DNA of 64,000 nt from an uncultured Sphingomonas sp. (GCF_913777625.1 NZ_CAJYTI010000001.1:124001-188000); one strand, 5' to 3'. Numbered from the stretch's first letter, positions 53,998 to 61,991 are shown. The notes: generated by a model not told the origin, from the letters alone. A program made the numbers and translations.

Positions 53998-54204
53998 CTA
54001 CCCTGCCCTTCGAAGTGAGCCGAGCCCCGCCACCACAACGAGCGCAGCAACAGCATCGCAAATCAGCCATATTGGTACAGGACCGAGACCGGCATCAGCG
54101 AAGAACTGGCCGGGGTACGCTCCAAATCCGAAAGGTACAAAGATTAAGAGCACTGCAGCCACTGCAGTGACCATGACAATATACAGCCGCCACCATTTCG
54201 TCAT
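53998..54204 (-). CDS. 68-aa membrane protein
   Basis: A small protein with two membrane helices: 'YIVMVTAVAAVLLIFVPFGFG' and 'PIWLICDAVAALVVVAGLG', then a basic tail 'SLRRAG'. The start ATG 54204 has ACGAGGTGCTGGA upstream. The sequence is natural and unlike the surrounding shadow frames. Function unknown. Confidence 0.65.
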   Translation of the reverse strand: MTKWWRLYIVMVTAVAAVLLIFVPFGFGAYPGQFFADAGLGPVPIWLICDAVAALVVVAGLGSLRRAG

Positions 54205-54328
54205 TCCAGCACCTCGTTTTTTGGCATAACGCGGTGGGCGAATGTCTGCAACTGGGCCGGAGCCGCCATTGCGGAAATTGGTGGGAAGCTACCGTTGATT
54301 GCTTCGGCGATCAGTGTATTATGAAAGC

Positions 54329-54607
54329 ATGTCACGCAAAAGCTTCCTGCGGCCTCTTTTTTGGGATGCTTCCCGCGATCGGCCGCAAAACAAGTGGATG
54401 ATCAATCTCGCCGTCATGCTTGTGATGACACCTATATTGCTTATCTTCCCTATCACCACCCAGTTCTTTCTGCGTCCGCTCTGGATGTTTGATGACTGGG
54501 ATGCCTTCGCCCTTTTCGCCATGTTCTATGGTGCACCTTGGTTCCTCGCCGGGTGTCTGATTTATGCAGCTGCGAACGTTGGCGAGCCGGTTGAACCGGG
54601 AGCATAG
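54329..54607 (+). CDS. 92-aa membrane protein, AT-rich
   Basis: A hypothetical protein beginning 'MSRKSFLRPLFWDASRDRP', with two membrane segments ('WMINLAVMLVMTPILLIFPIT' and 'ALFAMFYGAPWFLAGCLIYAA'). It is noticeably lower in GC than the neighbours. The ATG 54329 is preceded only by a weak GAAAGC. Its last 155 bp overlap the antisense gene 54453..54833. Natural composition argues it is real; function unknown. Confidence 0.6.
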   Translation: MSRKSFLRPLFWDASRDRPQNKWMINLAVMLVMTPILLIFPITTQFFLRPLWMFDDWDAFALFAMFYGAPWFLAGCLIYAAANVGEPVEPGA

Positions 54608-54833
54608 TCCGACTTGTTACGGCGGCTCTTGGGCGGCAACTGCCCCACCACCGCGCCGCAAGGTAAAAGAGCGAAACTGCTGCGACGGCGCCGCCGACAA
54701 CGCACGCCCAGAAGAAGATCGGTTCGCTCGCACGGGTGATGCCGTCGCCGTCCGCCGATGCGGCTCCAAGGATCACGCTGCGCCCCGTGGCAATCAGGGC
54801 GACGCATCCAACGAGCAGGGGGGCGATCGTCAT
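54453..54833 (-). CDS. Membrane protein with an unnatural C terminus overlapping an antisense gene
   Basis: ATG 54833 is preceded by a strong TAGGAGGAAGG. Residues 1-64 are a natural two-helix membrane protein ('MTIAPLLVGCVALIATGRSVILGAA' and 'FFWACVVGGAVAAVSLFYLAARWW'). The following 60 residues are Arg/Gln/Ser-rich and lie opposite the coding part of the 92-aa gene, so they look like a read-through tail. A lost stop or frameshift near codon 65-70 is likely; in the neighbouring frame translation would end at 54562. Confidence 0.55.
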   Translation of the reverse strand: MTIAPLLVGCVALIATGRSVILGAASADGDGITRASEPIFFWACVVGGAVAAVSLFYLAARWWGSCRPRAAVTSRTMLPVQPARQRSQLHKSDTRRGTKVHHRTWRKGRRHPSHQTSRADAERTGW

Positions 54834-54902
54834 CCTTCCTCCTAGTAGAGCCTCGCGACATCACAGGCCATTGCGGGCGGCAGTCCCGGGCTTGCGCGCG
54901 CC

Positions 54903-55310
54903 CTATGCCGAACGCCCAGACACGCGCGGGCCCGGCCATTCGGCACGGGGCGATTCCCCCACCAGGGCCATGCCCACGCCCTCGGTCGCCCGTACCGGCA
55001 ACGCCGAAGCGTCGAAGCCGTCCAGGCAGAAAAGGTTGATGCCGTAATGGTCCGGCTGGACGCGCTTGCGGTGGAACACATAGATGCCGCAGCGGCGGCA
55101 GAAATGATGCTTCGCGCGCATCGTGTTCCATTGATAGGTGGCGAGCAGTTCCTCGCCTGCCTCGATCCGCAGCGCCGCTTCCGGCACCTTCACCATCACC
55201 GCGTTGCGCTTGACGCAGAGCGAGCAGTCGCAGGTCGTCACTTCCTTGGGTTCATGGGCGATGGTGAAGCGCACGCCGCCGCAGTGGCAGGAGCCGGAAT
55301 GGACCGTCAC
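54903..55310 (-). CDS. GFA (CENP-V/glutathione-dependent formaldehyde-activating enzyme-like) family protein
   Basis: A 135-residue zinc protein of the GFA family: 'GSCHCGGVRFTIA', 'TTCDCSLCVKRNAVMVKV' and 'HHFCRRCGIYVFHRK' supply the paired Cys ligands of the Mss4-like fold. Most members have unknown substrates; the formaldehyde/glutathione link holds for only some. The start GTG 55310 overlaps the PhzF stop as GTGA. The formaldehyde dehydrogenase genes 7 kb away are not in the same operon. Confidence 0.92.
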   Translation of the reverse strand: MTVHSGSCHCGGVRFTIAHEPKEVTTCDCSLCVKRNAVMVKVPEAALRIEAGEELLATYQWNTMRAKHHFCRRCGIYVFHRKRVQPDHYGINLFCLDGFDASALPVRATEGVGMALVGESPRAEWPGPRVSGRSA

Positions 55311-56092
55311 CACCGCGCCACGCCCTCGAGATAGAAGAGGCAGGCGCCCTCCAGATCGACGCGGTCGCCGCGCAGGCGGCACCACATCTCGCCGCCACGC
55401 GGGGAGGCCTGACAGGCATGCAACTCGGTCTTGCCCAGCCGCTCGGCCCAAAAGGGTGCCAGTGCGCAATGCGCGCCGCCGGTCACCGGGTCTTCGGGAA
55501 TGCCCTTGGCCGGCGCGAAATAGCGGCTGACGCAGTCATGGTCGCCCTCGCCTGCCGCCGTGACGATCAGGCCGGCGGCGGGCAGCCGCGCGATCGCGGC
55601 AAGGTCCGGAGCGAGCCGGCGGACCGCCTCGGCGGAGCCAAGGCGGGCGAGAAAGTTGAAGCCGTCCCACACGACCTCCTCGGGCACGGCGCCGATGGCG
55701 TCAGCGAGCCCCGTCGGCGTCTCGGCCGGCACGCAGCGGCGCACCGGAAAGTCCATGACATAGCCGATGTCGGAGCGGCCTACGGTAAGCGGGCCGCTGG
55801 CCGAGTGGAACACCACCTGCTCCCGCGCCGGTTCGATCCGTTCCAGCACCACCGCGGCACTGGCAAGCGTGGCATGGCCGCACAGCGGCACCTCTACCGC
55901 AGGGGTAAACCAGCGGATGCGATAGTCCTCGCCCTGCGGCACGAGAAAGGCCGTCTCGGCCAGATTATTCTCGGCCGCGAGTGCCTGACAGAGTTCCGTG
56001 GAAGGATCGCTGTCGAACAGCATCACGGCAGCCGGATTGCCCGCAAAGCGCTGGCTGGTGAACGAGGCGAGCTGAAAAAGGCGTGCTTCCAT
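55307..56092 (-). CDS. PhzF-family phenazine biosynthesis-like isomerase
   Basis: A 261-residue PhzF-fold protein: 'ASFTSQRFAGNPAAVMLF', 'NLAETAFLVPQ', the catalytic-Glu region 'NNLAET', 'IRWFTPAVEVPLCGHATLASA', and 'GIPEDPVTGGAHCALAPFW'. PhzF itself isomerises dihydro-3-hydroxyanthranilate, but no phenazine genes are here, so the role is an unknown isomerase. The start is ATG 56092 (MEARLFQL); the track's seven residues upstream have no ribosome-binding site. It is translationally coupled to the GFA gene. Confidence 0.92.
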   Translation of the reverse strand: MEARLFQLASFTSQRFAGNPAAVMLFDSDPSTELCQALAAENNLAETAFLVPQGEDYRIRWFTPAVEVPLCGHATLASAAVVLERIEPAREQVVFHSASGPLTVGRSDIGYVMDFPVRRCVPAETPTGLADAIGAVPEEVVWDGFNFLARLGSAEAVRRLAPDLAAIARLPAAGLIVTAAGEGDHDCVSRYFAPAKGIPEDPVTGGAHCALAPFWAERLGKTELHACQASPRGGEMWCRLRGDRVDLEGACLFYLEGVARW

Positions 56093-56140
56093 GCCGGCCA
56101 GGCTAACAGGCAAGCGGTTACGCGGCCAGCACCGCCGCCC

Positions 56141-56359
56141 TCAAGCGAACAGGGACAGCGTCCCGCTTTCCAGCGCTTCCGGGATCGACAGCCGCTCGCC
56201 GGGATCGCGCAGGTGAGTGGTGGGCTCCGGCACGAGGTTCCACGGCGTCACCACCGCGTCGCACCAGGCGGTGAACAGGCCCGAAGACCAGGCCCGGATG
56301 CTCTCTTCCGCCTCGGGCAGCATGCCCATAGCGAGGGTGGATTCCGCTTGAATCGTCAT
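56141..56359 (-). CDS. 72-aa hypothetical protein
   Basis: A soluble protein, 'MTIQAESTLAMGMLPEAEESIRAWSSGLF...ESGTLSLFA', with no recognised domain. GGGAGCGGGAACG precedes the ATG. It lies 48 bp upstream of phzF on the same strand and 96 bp after fixJ. The length is plausible for an Ala/Glu-rich regulatory or stress protein, but I cannot name it. Confidence 0.5.
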   Translation of the reverse strand: MTIQAESTLAMGMLPEAEESIRAWSSGLFTAWCDAVVTPWNLVPEPTTHLRDPGERLSIPEALESGTLSLFA

Positions 56360-56455
56360 CGTTCCCGCTCCCTGTCAGCGTGTTCGATCCCGCACTCCCC
56401 CGAGTCCCGTTCCTTATACGCCAAAAGCGCCGGGAATGCACGGTACTGCAATCGT

Positions 56456-57073
56456 TTAGCCTGCGCCCATGCCCGCCGCGAACGCGATTCTCAGCGCTTC
56501 GGAAAGGCTCTTGGCGCCGAGCTTGGCCATCACATTGGCCCGGTGCACTTCCACCGTGCGGGCCGAGATGCCGAGATCATAGGCGATGGTCTTGTTCGGA
56601 TAGCCCTGCGCGAGCCCTTCCAGCACCTCGCGCTCGCGCACGGTGAGCGCGCCGAGCAGCGTCTCGGCATCGGCGGCGCGGGCCTTGACGTCCTCGGCCG
56701 CTTCCAGCCGCTCGAAGCCGCGATGGATCGCATCGATCAGCGCGGTGCCCGACATCGGCTTTTCGAGGAAGTCGACCGCGCCGGCCTTCATCGCCCGCAC
56801 CGCCAGCGAGACGTCGCCGTGACCGGTCAGCACGATCACCGGCAGCGCGATGCCGCGGGCATGGAGTTCCTGCTGCACCTCCAGCCCGTCCATCTCCGGC
56901 ATGCGGATGTCGAGCAGCACGCAGCCCGGCTCGACATGCCGCGCTTCCTTGAGGAACGCGACGCCCGAGGGCCAGGTCTGCACCGCGAAGCCCTGGGTCT
57001 TGAGCATGAAGCTCGCCGAACGGCGGACACCATCCTCGTCGTCGACGATATGGACGAGGCGCTTGTCGGTCAC
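56456..57073 (-). CDS. fixJ: Response regulator FixJ
   Basis: A 205-residue transcription factor: a receiver domain (residues 5-120) with 'HIVDDEDGVRRS', the phospho-acceptor Asp55 in 'VLLDIRMPEMDGLE', 'VLTGHGD' and 'DFLEKP', then a LuxR-type HTH ('LTVREREVLEGLAQGYPNKTIAYDLGISARTVEVHRANVMAKL'). It overlaps fixL by four bases (ATGA). In related bacteria FixJ switches on genes for low-oxygen respiration, often through FixK; no fixK is visible here. Confidence 0.95.
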   Translation of the reverse strand: MTDKRLVHIVDDEDGVRRSASFMLKTQGFAVQTWPSGVAFLKEARHVEPGCVLLDIRMPEMDGLEVQQELHARGIALPVIVLTGHGDVSLAVRAMKAGAVDFLEKPMSGTALIDAIHRGFERLEAAEDVKARAADAETLLGALTVREREVLEGLAQGYPNKTIAYDLGISARTVEVHRANVMAKLGAKSLSEALRIAFAAGMGAG

Positions 57074-58839
57074 GGACTATTTCCTTCTTCTACATGGACG
57101 AGGGTGAAGTGGAAGGCGCTGCCGCCGCCCTCGCGCGGCTCCAGCCAGATGCGACCGCCATTGGCCTCGACGATGGTGCGGCAGATCGAAAGGCCGAGCC
57201 CCATGCCGTCCGCCTTGGTGCTGTGGAAGGCGCGGAACAGGTCCTCGGCGACCGCGGGCGCCACGCCGGGGCCGGTATCCGCCACCGTCACCCGCACGAA
57301 GCCGGGCGTGTCACGCCGGCTGGAGACGGTCAGCCGCCGCTCGGGCACCTCGGCCATCGCCTCGATCGCGTTGCGCATCAGGTTGATCAGCACCTGCTGG
57401 ATCTGGATGCGATCGACCAGCACCGGGCCTGCGGCGGGATCGAACCGGAACTCCGCCACCACGCCCGTCTCGCGCGCGCCGATCAGCGCCAGCTTGCACG
57501 CCTCGTCGACGAGATCGGGGATGTGCTCGACACTCTTCTCCACCTCGCCGCGCGCGACGAACTCGCGCAGGCGCCGCACGATCGTGCCCGCACGCAGCGC
57601 CTCCTGTGCGGTGTCGTCCAGCGACTCGCGGATCATCGGCAGGTCTTGCGGATCGTTCGCGTCGATCAGGTTGGCGATGCCGCGCACATAGTTGACCACC
57701 GCGGTGATCGGCTGGTTGAGCTCGTGCGCCAGCGTCGAGGCCATGGTGCCCATCGCGCTGACCCGCGCGGCATGGATCAGGCCGGAGCGCAGTTCCTCGA
57801 TCCGCTGCTCGGCGCGCTGCTTGTCGCTCAAGTCGCGGATGAAGCCGGTGAAGACCCGCTCGCCCTCGGTGATCGCCTCGCCTACCGACAGCTCGATCGG
57901 GAAGGTGGTGCCGTCGCGCCGCTTGGCGGTGACGGTGCGGCCGGTGCCGATGATCCGCCGCTCGCCGGTTTCGAGATAGTGGCGGATATAGCCATCGTGC
58001 CGGCGCCCCTCCCCCATCGGCATCAGCAGGCTGATATTGGCGCCGACCACCTCGTCCTCGGCATAGCCGAACATCCGCTCGGCGGCGGCGCTGAACGAGA
58101 CGATGTTGCCGCGCTCGTCGATGATCACCATCGCGTCGAGCACGGTGGCGAGGATCGAGCGGAGATGGTTGGCGGCGGCGGTCGCCTGGCGCTCGCTGGC
58201 GCGCTGCTCGGTGATGTCGCGGATCACCTTGCCGAAGCCGCGCAGCCGCCCGTCGGGGCCACGCAAGGGCGTGATCAGCACCTGCGCCAGAAACTCGCTG
58301 CCGTCCTTGCGCAGCCGCCAGTCTTCCTCCTCCAGCTTGCCGTCGCGCAAGGCCGCATCGAGATCCGCGCGCGGCTTGCCCGCGGCGACGGCGGCGGGCG
58401 GGTAGAACAACGCCATGTCGCGGCCCAGCACTTCGGCCTCGCGCCAGCCCTTCAGCCGCTCCGCGCCCTCGTTCCAGAAGGACACGCGGCCCTTGGGATC
58501 GACGGTGTAGATCGCGTAGCCGACGGCGCCGTCGATCAGCAGGTTGAGCTCGGCGGCCAGTTCGTCGGCGCGATCGGCACGCCTGCGGGCATCGGCCTCC
58601 TCGGCGCGCAGCCGGCGGCGCAGCGCGCGGCTGTACGCCGCCAGCAGCAGGATCGCCGCCGCCCAGGCGAGCAGCACGCCCACCAGCACATAGCGCTCGC
58701 CGCGTGACACCAGGGGCGCGAGCGCGAGCCCCGAGACCAGCAGCAGGAGCGTCGCCAGCGCTTCCGGAATGCGCCGCCGCAGCCGCTCCGCCACCGTCAC
58801 CGGCGCGGGCATGTCGAACTGCGGGAGCGGGAAGTTCAT
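57070..58839 (-). CDS. fixL: Oxygen-sensing histidine kinase FixL (heme PAS)
   Basis: A 589-residue membrane kinase. It has two membrane helices (about 28-45 and 48-68), a first PAS domain (about 100-212) and a second PAS (about 228-340) with the heme signature 'RRHDGYIRHYLETGERRIIGTGRTVTAKRRDGTTFP'. His281 fits the proximal heme ligand and Arg301 the distal Arg; their 20-residue spacing equals His200/Arg220 of Bradyrhizobium FixL. The phospho-His is His372 in 'TLAHELNQPITAVVNY', and the ATPase domain ends with 'GMGLGLSICRTIVEANGG'. Low oxygen should switch the kinase on. Confidence 0.96.
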   Translation of the reverse strand: MNFPLPQFDMPAPVTVAERLRRRIPEALATLLLLVSGLALAPLVSRGERYVLVGVLLAWAAAILLLAAYSRALRRRLRAEEADARRRADRADELAAELNLLIDGAVGYAIYTVDPKGRVSFWNEGAERLKGWREAEVLGRDMALFYPPAAVAAGKPRADLDAALRDGKLEEEDWRLRKDGSEFLAQVLITPLRGPDGRLRGFGKVIRDITEQRASERQATAAANHLRSILATVLDAMVIIDERGNIVSFSAAAERMFGYAEDEVVGANISLLMPMGEGRRHDGYIRHYLETGERRIIGTGRTVTAKRRDGTTFPIELSVGEAITEGERVFTGFIRDLSDKQRAEQRIEELRSGLIHAARVSAMGTMASTLAHELNQPITAVVNYVRGIANLIDANDPQDLPMIRESLDDTAQEALRAGTIVRRLREFVARGEVEKSVEHIPDLVDEACKLALIGARETGVVAEFRFDPAAGPVLVDRIQIQQVLINLMRNAIEAMAEVPERRLTVSSRRDTPGFVRVTVADTGPGVAPAVAEDLFRAFHSTKADGMGLGLSICRTIVEANGGRIWLEPREGGGSAFHFTLVHVEEGNSP

Positions 58840-59198
58840 CGCGCCAGCGCGCCGAGCAGCTCAAGCCGCCCGACCGGCTTCTTCACGACATGCGCGAAGC
58901 CGGCGGCGCGGGCCGCGTCATCGAGTTCGGCATGGCTCTGCCCGAGCAGGATCGCACGCCCCCGCCAGCCGCGCAGGGCGAGCTGGCGCAGCAGGTGGAT
59001 CGCATCGCCATCGACCAGCTCGCGCGCGATCAGCAGGGTGCGGATCTGGTCGAGCGTCGCCTCCTCCATCGCCGCCGCGGCGGAGGCGAAGGCGCGCACC
59101 TCCATCCCGCAGCCCTGCAGCAACAACTGGACCGCGCGCCGCGATTCGTCCTGCGAATCGACCAGCAGCACCCGCTCGCGGGGCGCCCGGCTCGGCAT
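58836..59198 (-). CDS. Degenerate receiver-domain protein lacking the phospho-acceptor Asp
   Basis: A 120-residue stand-alone receiver fold upstream of fixL (ATGA overlap). The acidic pair is only partly kept ('VLLVDSQDESRRAV'). The acceptor position in 'TLLIARELVDGDAI' is Ala (residue 58) instead of Asp, and the conserved Thr/Ser is Gly ('ILLGQS'). Only the Lys ('VVKKP') remains. It therefore cannot be phosphorylated in the normal way and is probably a protein-interaction partner of FixL or FixJ. The start ATG 59198 follows AAGGAGGGCGTCCCC; the track's 59216 has no such site. Confidence 0.85.
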   Translation of the reverse strand: MPSRAPRERVLLVDSQDESRRAVQLLLQGCGMEVRAFASAAAAMEEATLDQIRTLLIARELVDGDAIHLLRQLALRGWRGRAILLGQSHAELDDAARAAGFAHVVKKPVGRLELLGALAR

Positions 59199-59265
59199 GG
59201 GGACGCCCTCCTTCATGCGGCGGCTCCGGGCGACGCGAGAGGGGGGACGAGGCAGACGCTAATAC

Positions 59266-59307
59266 GCATGCCGCCAAATTATGGGCTTCGTATCTGCAGC
59301 GGCATGC
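59266..59307. promoter_or_regulatory. Inverted repeat GCATGCCGC...GCGGCATGC upstream of the receiver-fixLJ operon
   Basis: Perfect 9-bp arms separated by 24 bp lie 68-109 bp upstream of the operon's first start, in the gap after the sulfite-oxidase-like gene. The outer flanks (AATAC... and ...TACGTATT) extend the symmetry loosely. TACGTA, a sequence reported in FixJ-type promoters, lies just beside it (59317-59322). Either could be an autoregulatory site. Confidence 0.35.
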
Positions 59308-59332
59308 GGATTGGTACGTATTGCCGCGCGGT

Positions 59333-59977
59333 TCAGCGCGAATAGCGCTCCTCCGACCAGGGGTCGCCGCGCAGGTGATAGCCGTTCACCTCCCAGAAGC
59401 CCGGGCGATCGCGGCCGATCACCTCGATGCGCGAAATCCACTTCGCGCTCTTCCAGAAATAGAGATGCGGCACCACCAGCCGCGCCGGGCCGCCATGGTC
59501 GCGGTGGAGCGGCTTGCCTTCCCAGCGATGCGCGATCAGCGCCTCGGGCGCGGCGAAATCGGCGAGCAGCAGGTTGGTGGTGTAGCCGTCATAGCCGTGG
59601 AGCATCACCGCCTCGGCCTCCGCGCGCGGCTCCACCATCTCCAGCAGCCGCGCGGTGGCGACGCCCGCCCAGCGATTGTCGTAGCGCGACCAGCTGGTGA
59701 CGCAGTGGATGTCGCTCGTCCGCTCGTCCGTGGCGAGCGCCTCGAAGGCCGGCCAGTCGAGCGTCAGCGGCCGGGCGACCATGCCGTCGATGGTCAGCCG
59801 CCAGCGCTCGGGCCGCACCTCGGGCTGGCGGCCGAGATCGAGCACCGGCCAGTTGGTGACGAGATGCTGGCCCGGCGGCAGCCGCTCGGCTTCGGGGCGC
59901 GCGGTGCGGCCGGTGAGGAACTTGCCCGCCTCGGCCCAGGCGCGCTTGGAGCGGGTGAGCTTGCTGTCCTCGTCCAT
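59333..59977 (-). CDS. Sulfite oxidase-like molybdopterin oxidoreductase (YuiH type)
   Basis: A 214-residue cytosolic protein with the sulfite-oxidase Moco fold: 'WRLTIDGMVARPLTLDWPAFEAL', the Mo-ligand Cys in 'SDIHCVTSWSRYDNRWAGV', and 'HGGPARLVVPHLYFWKSAKWISRIEV'. No dimerisation or heme domain is present and no Tat signal, so it is the short YuiH group of unknown substrate. GAGGGAGCCGCCGA precedes the ATG. It is the third gene of an operon with the flavoprotein (15-bp gap) and the DUF4126 protein. Confidence 0.92.
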   Translation of the reverse strand: MDEDSKLTRSKRAWAEAGKFLTGRTARPEAERLPPGQHLVTNWPVLDLGRQPEVRPERWRLTIDGMVARPLTLDWPAFEALATDERTSDIHCVTSWSRYDNRWAGVATARLLEMVEPRAEAEAVMLHGYDGYTTNLLLADFAAPEALIAHRWEGKPLHRDHGGPARLVVPHLYFWKSAKWISRIEVIGRDRPGFWEVNGYHLRGDPWSEERYSR

Positions 59978-59992
59978 TCGGCGGCTCCCTCG

Positions 59993-61369
59993 TCAGGCCG
60001 GCTTCCGCTCGCCGGCGATGGTCGGCAATAGCTCGGAGACGGTCGGGTGGATATGCACGGCATGCGCCAGGTCGGTGGCGGTGCCCTGCTTCACCATCAG
60101 ATCGAGCACGCCGTGGATCGCCTCGTCGCCGCTGGTGCCGAGGATCGCGCCGCCGAGGATGCGCCCCGTGTCCGCATCGCTGACCAGCTTCATGAAGCCG
60201 AGCGTCTCGTCCTTCTCCACCGCGCGGCCGACCCGCGTCATCGGGCGCTTGCCGACCTCGATGCGGTGCCCCGCCTTCTTCGCTTCCGCCTCGCCCATGC
60301 CGACGCGGCCGAGCGGGGGGTCGATATAGAGCGCATAGGCGGGGATGCGGTCGGTCACCTTGCGGTCGGCGCCGTCGAGCAGATTGTCCGCGACGATCTC
60401 GAAATCGTTGTACGCGGTGTGGGTGAACGCGCCGCGGCCGTTACAGTCGCCCATTGCCCAGATGCCGTCGACGTTGGTGCGCAGCCGGTCGTCTACCTGG
60501 ACATAGCCGCGCGCGTCGGTTTGCACGCCGGCCGCATCGAGCCCGAGATCGTCGGTGTTGGGCGTGCGTCCCACCGCGAGCAGGACATGACTGCCCAGCA
60601 CCTCGGGGCTGCCCTCATGGCAGTCGACGCCGACCAGCACGTCCTCGCCCTGGCGTGCGAAGCGGATGCACTCCGCACCGGTGCGGATCGCGATGCCTTC
60701 GGCTTCCAGGATCTCGCGGACCGCCGCCGAGATGTCGGGATCCTCGCGGCCGATCAGGCTGGGGCCCTTCTCGACGATCGTCACCTCGGCGCCGAAACGG
60801 CGGAACATCTGGCCGAACTCCAGCCCGATATAGCTGCCGCCGACCACCACCAGATGGCGCGGCACCGCGTCCAGCTTCAGGATCGTGCTGTTGGTGAGGA
60901 ACGGCACCTCCTCGACGCCGGGCATGTCCGGCACCAGTGCGCGGCCGCCGACGTTGAGGAAGATGCGATCGGCCTCCAGCACCTCGTCGCCGACGCGTAT
61001 CCGGCGGGGTGATTCGAAGCGGGCCTGGCCGAAGAACAGCGTGCAGTTCGCCATGCCGTCGATCCATTGGCGGAGCGACGCGCGCGAGTCGGCGGAGACC
61101 TTGTCGGCCCGCGCGCGCACCCTGGCGAAATCGATCCCCACCTCGCCGCCGATGGTCACGCCGAAATCGGCGGCGCGCCGGGCCATGTGCGCGGCAGTGG
61201 CGCTGGCGACCCAGGTCTTGGTCGGCTTGCAGCCGGTGTTGACGCAGGTGCCGCCGAGCAGATGCCGCTCGACCAGCGCCACCGACATGCCCGCATCGCT
61301 CAGCCGCCCGGCAAGCGGTGTCCCCGCCTGCCCTGCACCGATCACGATTGCGTCGAAGGTGCGGCTCAC
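59993..61369 (-). CDS. FAD-dependent pyridine nucleotide-disulfide oxidoreductase (MerA-like)
   Basis: A 458-residue flavoprotein. It has 'AIVIGAGQAGTPLAGRL' for FAD, the redox disulfide 'GGTCVNTGCKPTK', 'VVVGGSYIGLEFGQMFRRFGAEVTIVEKG' for NAD(P)H, 'VDGIWAMGDCNGRGAFTHTAYND', and the C-terminal 'HAVHIHPTVSELLPTI'. The last segment carries the His-Glu pair of active disulfide reductases. It lacks the C-terminal vicinal Cys of true mercuric reductase, so mercury is not the expected substrate. The start GTG 61369 overlaps the stop of the DUF4126 gene as GTGA. Confidence 0.93.
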   Translation of the reverse strand: MSRTFDAIVIGAGQAGTPLAGRLSDAGMSVALVERHLLGGTCVNTGCKPTKTWVASATAAHMARRAADFGVTIGGEVGIDFARVRARADKVSADSRASLRQWIDGMANCTLFFGQARFESPRRIRVGDEVLEADRIFLNVGGRALVPDMPGVEEVPFLTNSTILKLDAVPRHLVVVGGSYIGLEFGQMFRRFGAEVTIVEKGPSLIGREDPDISAAVREILEAEGIAIRTGAECIRFARQGEDVLVGVDCHEGSPEVLGSHVLLAVGRTPNTDDLGLDAAGVQTDARGYVQVDDRLRTNVDGIWAMGDCNGRGAFTHTAYNDFEIVADNLLDGADRKVTDRIPAYALYIDPPLGRVGMGEAEAKKAGHRIEVGKRPMTRVGRAVEKDETLGFMKLVSDADTGRILGGAILGTSGDEAIHGVLDLMVKQGTATDLAHAVHIHPTVSELLPTIAGERKPA

Positions 61370-61827
61370 AGCGATGTTACCGTGACGGCAGCGATGCCGA
61401 TCGCCGCGAGATCCTCGACCAACGCGGCCGGCAGATCGGCGCCGAACGCCCGGCACAGCGCCATCCGCGCCGCATAGCCGCCGAGGGTGCCGATCACCGC
61501 CCCCAACAGCGCGGCGGAAATGGTGAACGCCATCGCGCTCGCGGCCAGCCCGATCGCGGCGCCGCACATCGCGCCCGAAACCAGCCGCCCGATGAACCCC
61601 GGCGGCGACTTGCGGCTGGGCGTCGTCGGCAGCTTGTCCGCGACATATTCGCCGATCGCCAGCAGCGTGAAGATCCACGGCGTGCCCCACCAGCCCATCC
61701 AGCCGAGCCAGGTGCCGCCCAGCGGCAGCCAGCCGGCATAGGCCGCCCAGGCGATCGCCATCGGCGCGGTCATGGTGCGCATACCGGCGACGATGCCGAT
61801 CAGCAGCGCGAGAATCAGGGGCGGCAT
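61366..61827 (-). CDS. DUF4126 family membrane protein
   Basis: A 153-residue protein with several membrane segments: 'LILALLIGIVAGMRTMTAPMAIAWAAYAG', 'FTLLAIGEYVADKLP' and 'ISAALLGAVIGTLGGYAARMAL', typical of DUF4126. The function is unknown. The ATG at 61827 has AAGGGAGACCTGTCG upstream and is preferred over ATG 61854. It begins an operon with the MerA-like flavoprotein and the sulfite-oxidase-like protein. It is divergent from the formaldehyde dehydrogenase gene. Confidence 0.88.
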   Translation of the reverse strand: MPPLILALLIGIVAGMRTMTAPMAIAWAAYAGWLPLGGTWLGWMGWWGTPWIFTLLAIGEYVADKLPTTPSRKSPPGFIGRLVSGAMCGAAIGLAASAMAFTISAALLGAVIGTLGGYAARMALCRAFGADLPAALVEDLAAIGIAAVTVTSL

Positions 61828-61991
61828 CGACAGGTCTCCCTTAAGCGCGACCATAGCAGCGCCTTTCCGCGCGCCAACGCAACTGGACTTGGGTATGATC
61901 CCGTCGCCAACGAAACGAACCGCGCCGGGTTGCAACGCGCCACCGATTGAAGGATCAGGCGGGCCAACCAAGCCCATCAGGAGAACCGGCC

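Noticed and set aside
53652-54170. Plus-strand ORF of 172 aa
   Set aside because: Arg/Gln-rich, no ribosome-binding site, and antisense to the better supported 68-aa membrane gene.
59993-61369. Mercuric reductase
   Set aside because: The active-site disulfide is present, but the N-terminal HMA domain and C-terminal vicinal Cys pair are absent, and no mer genes are near.
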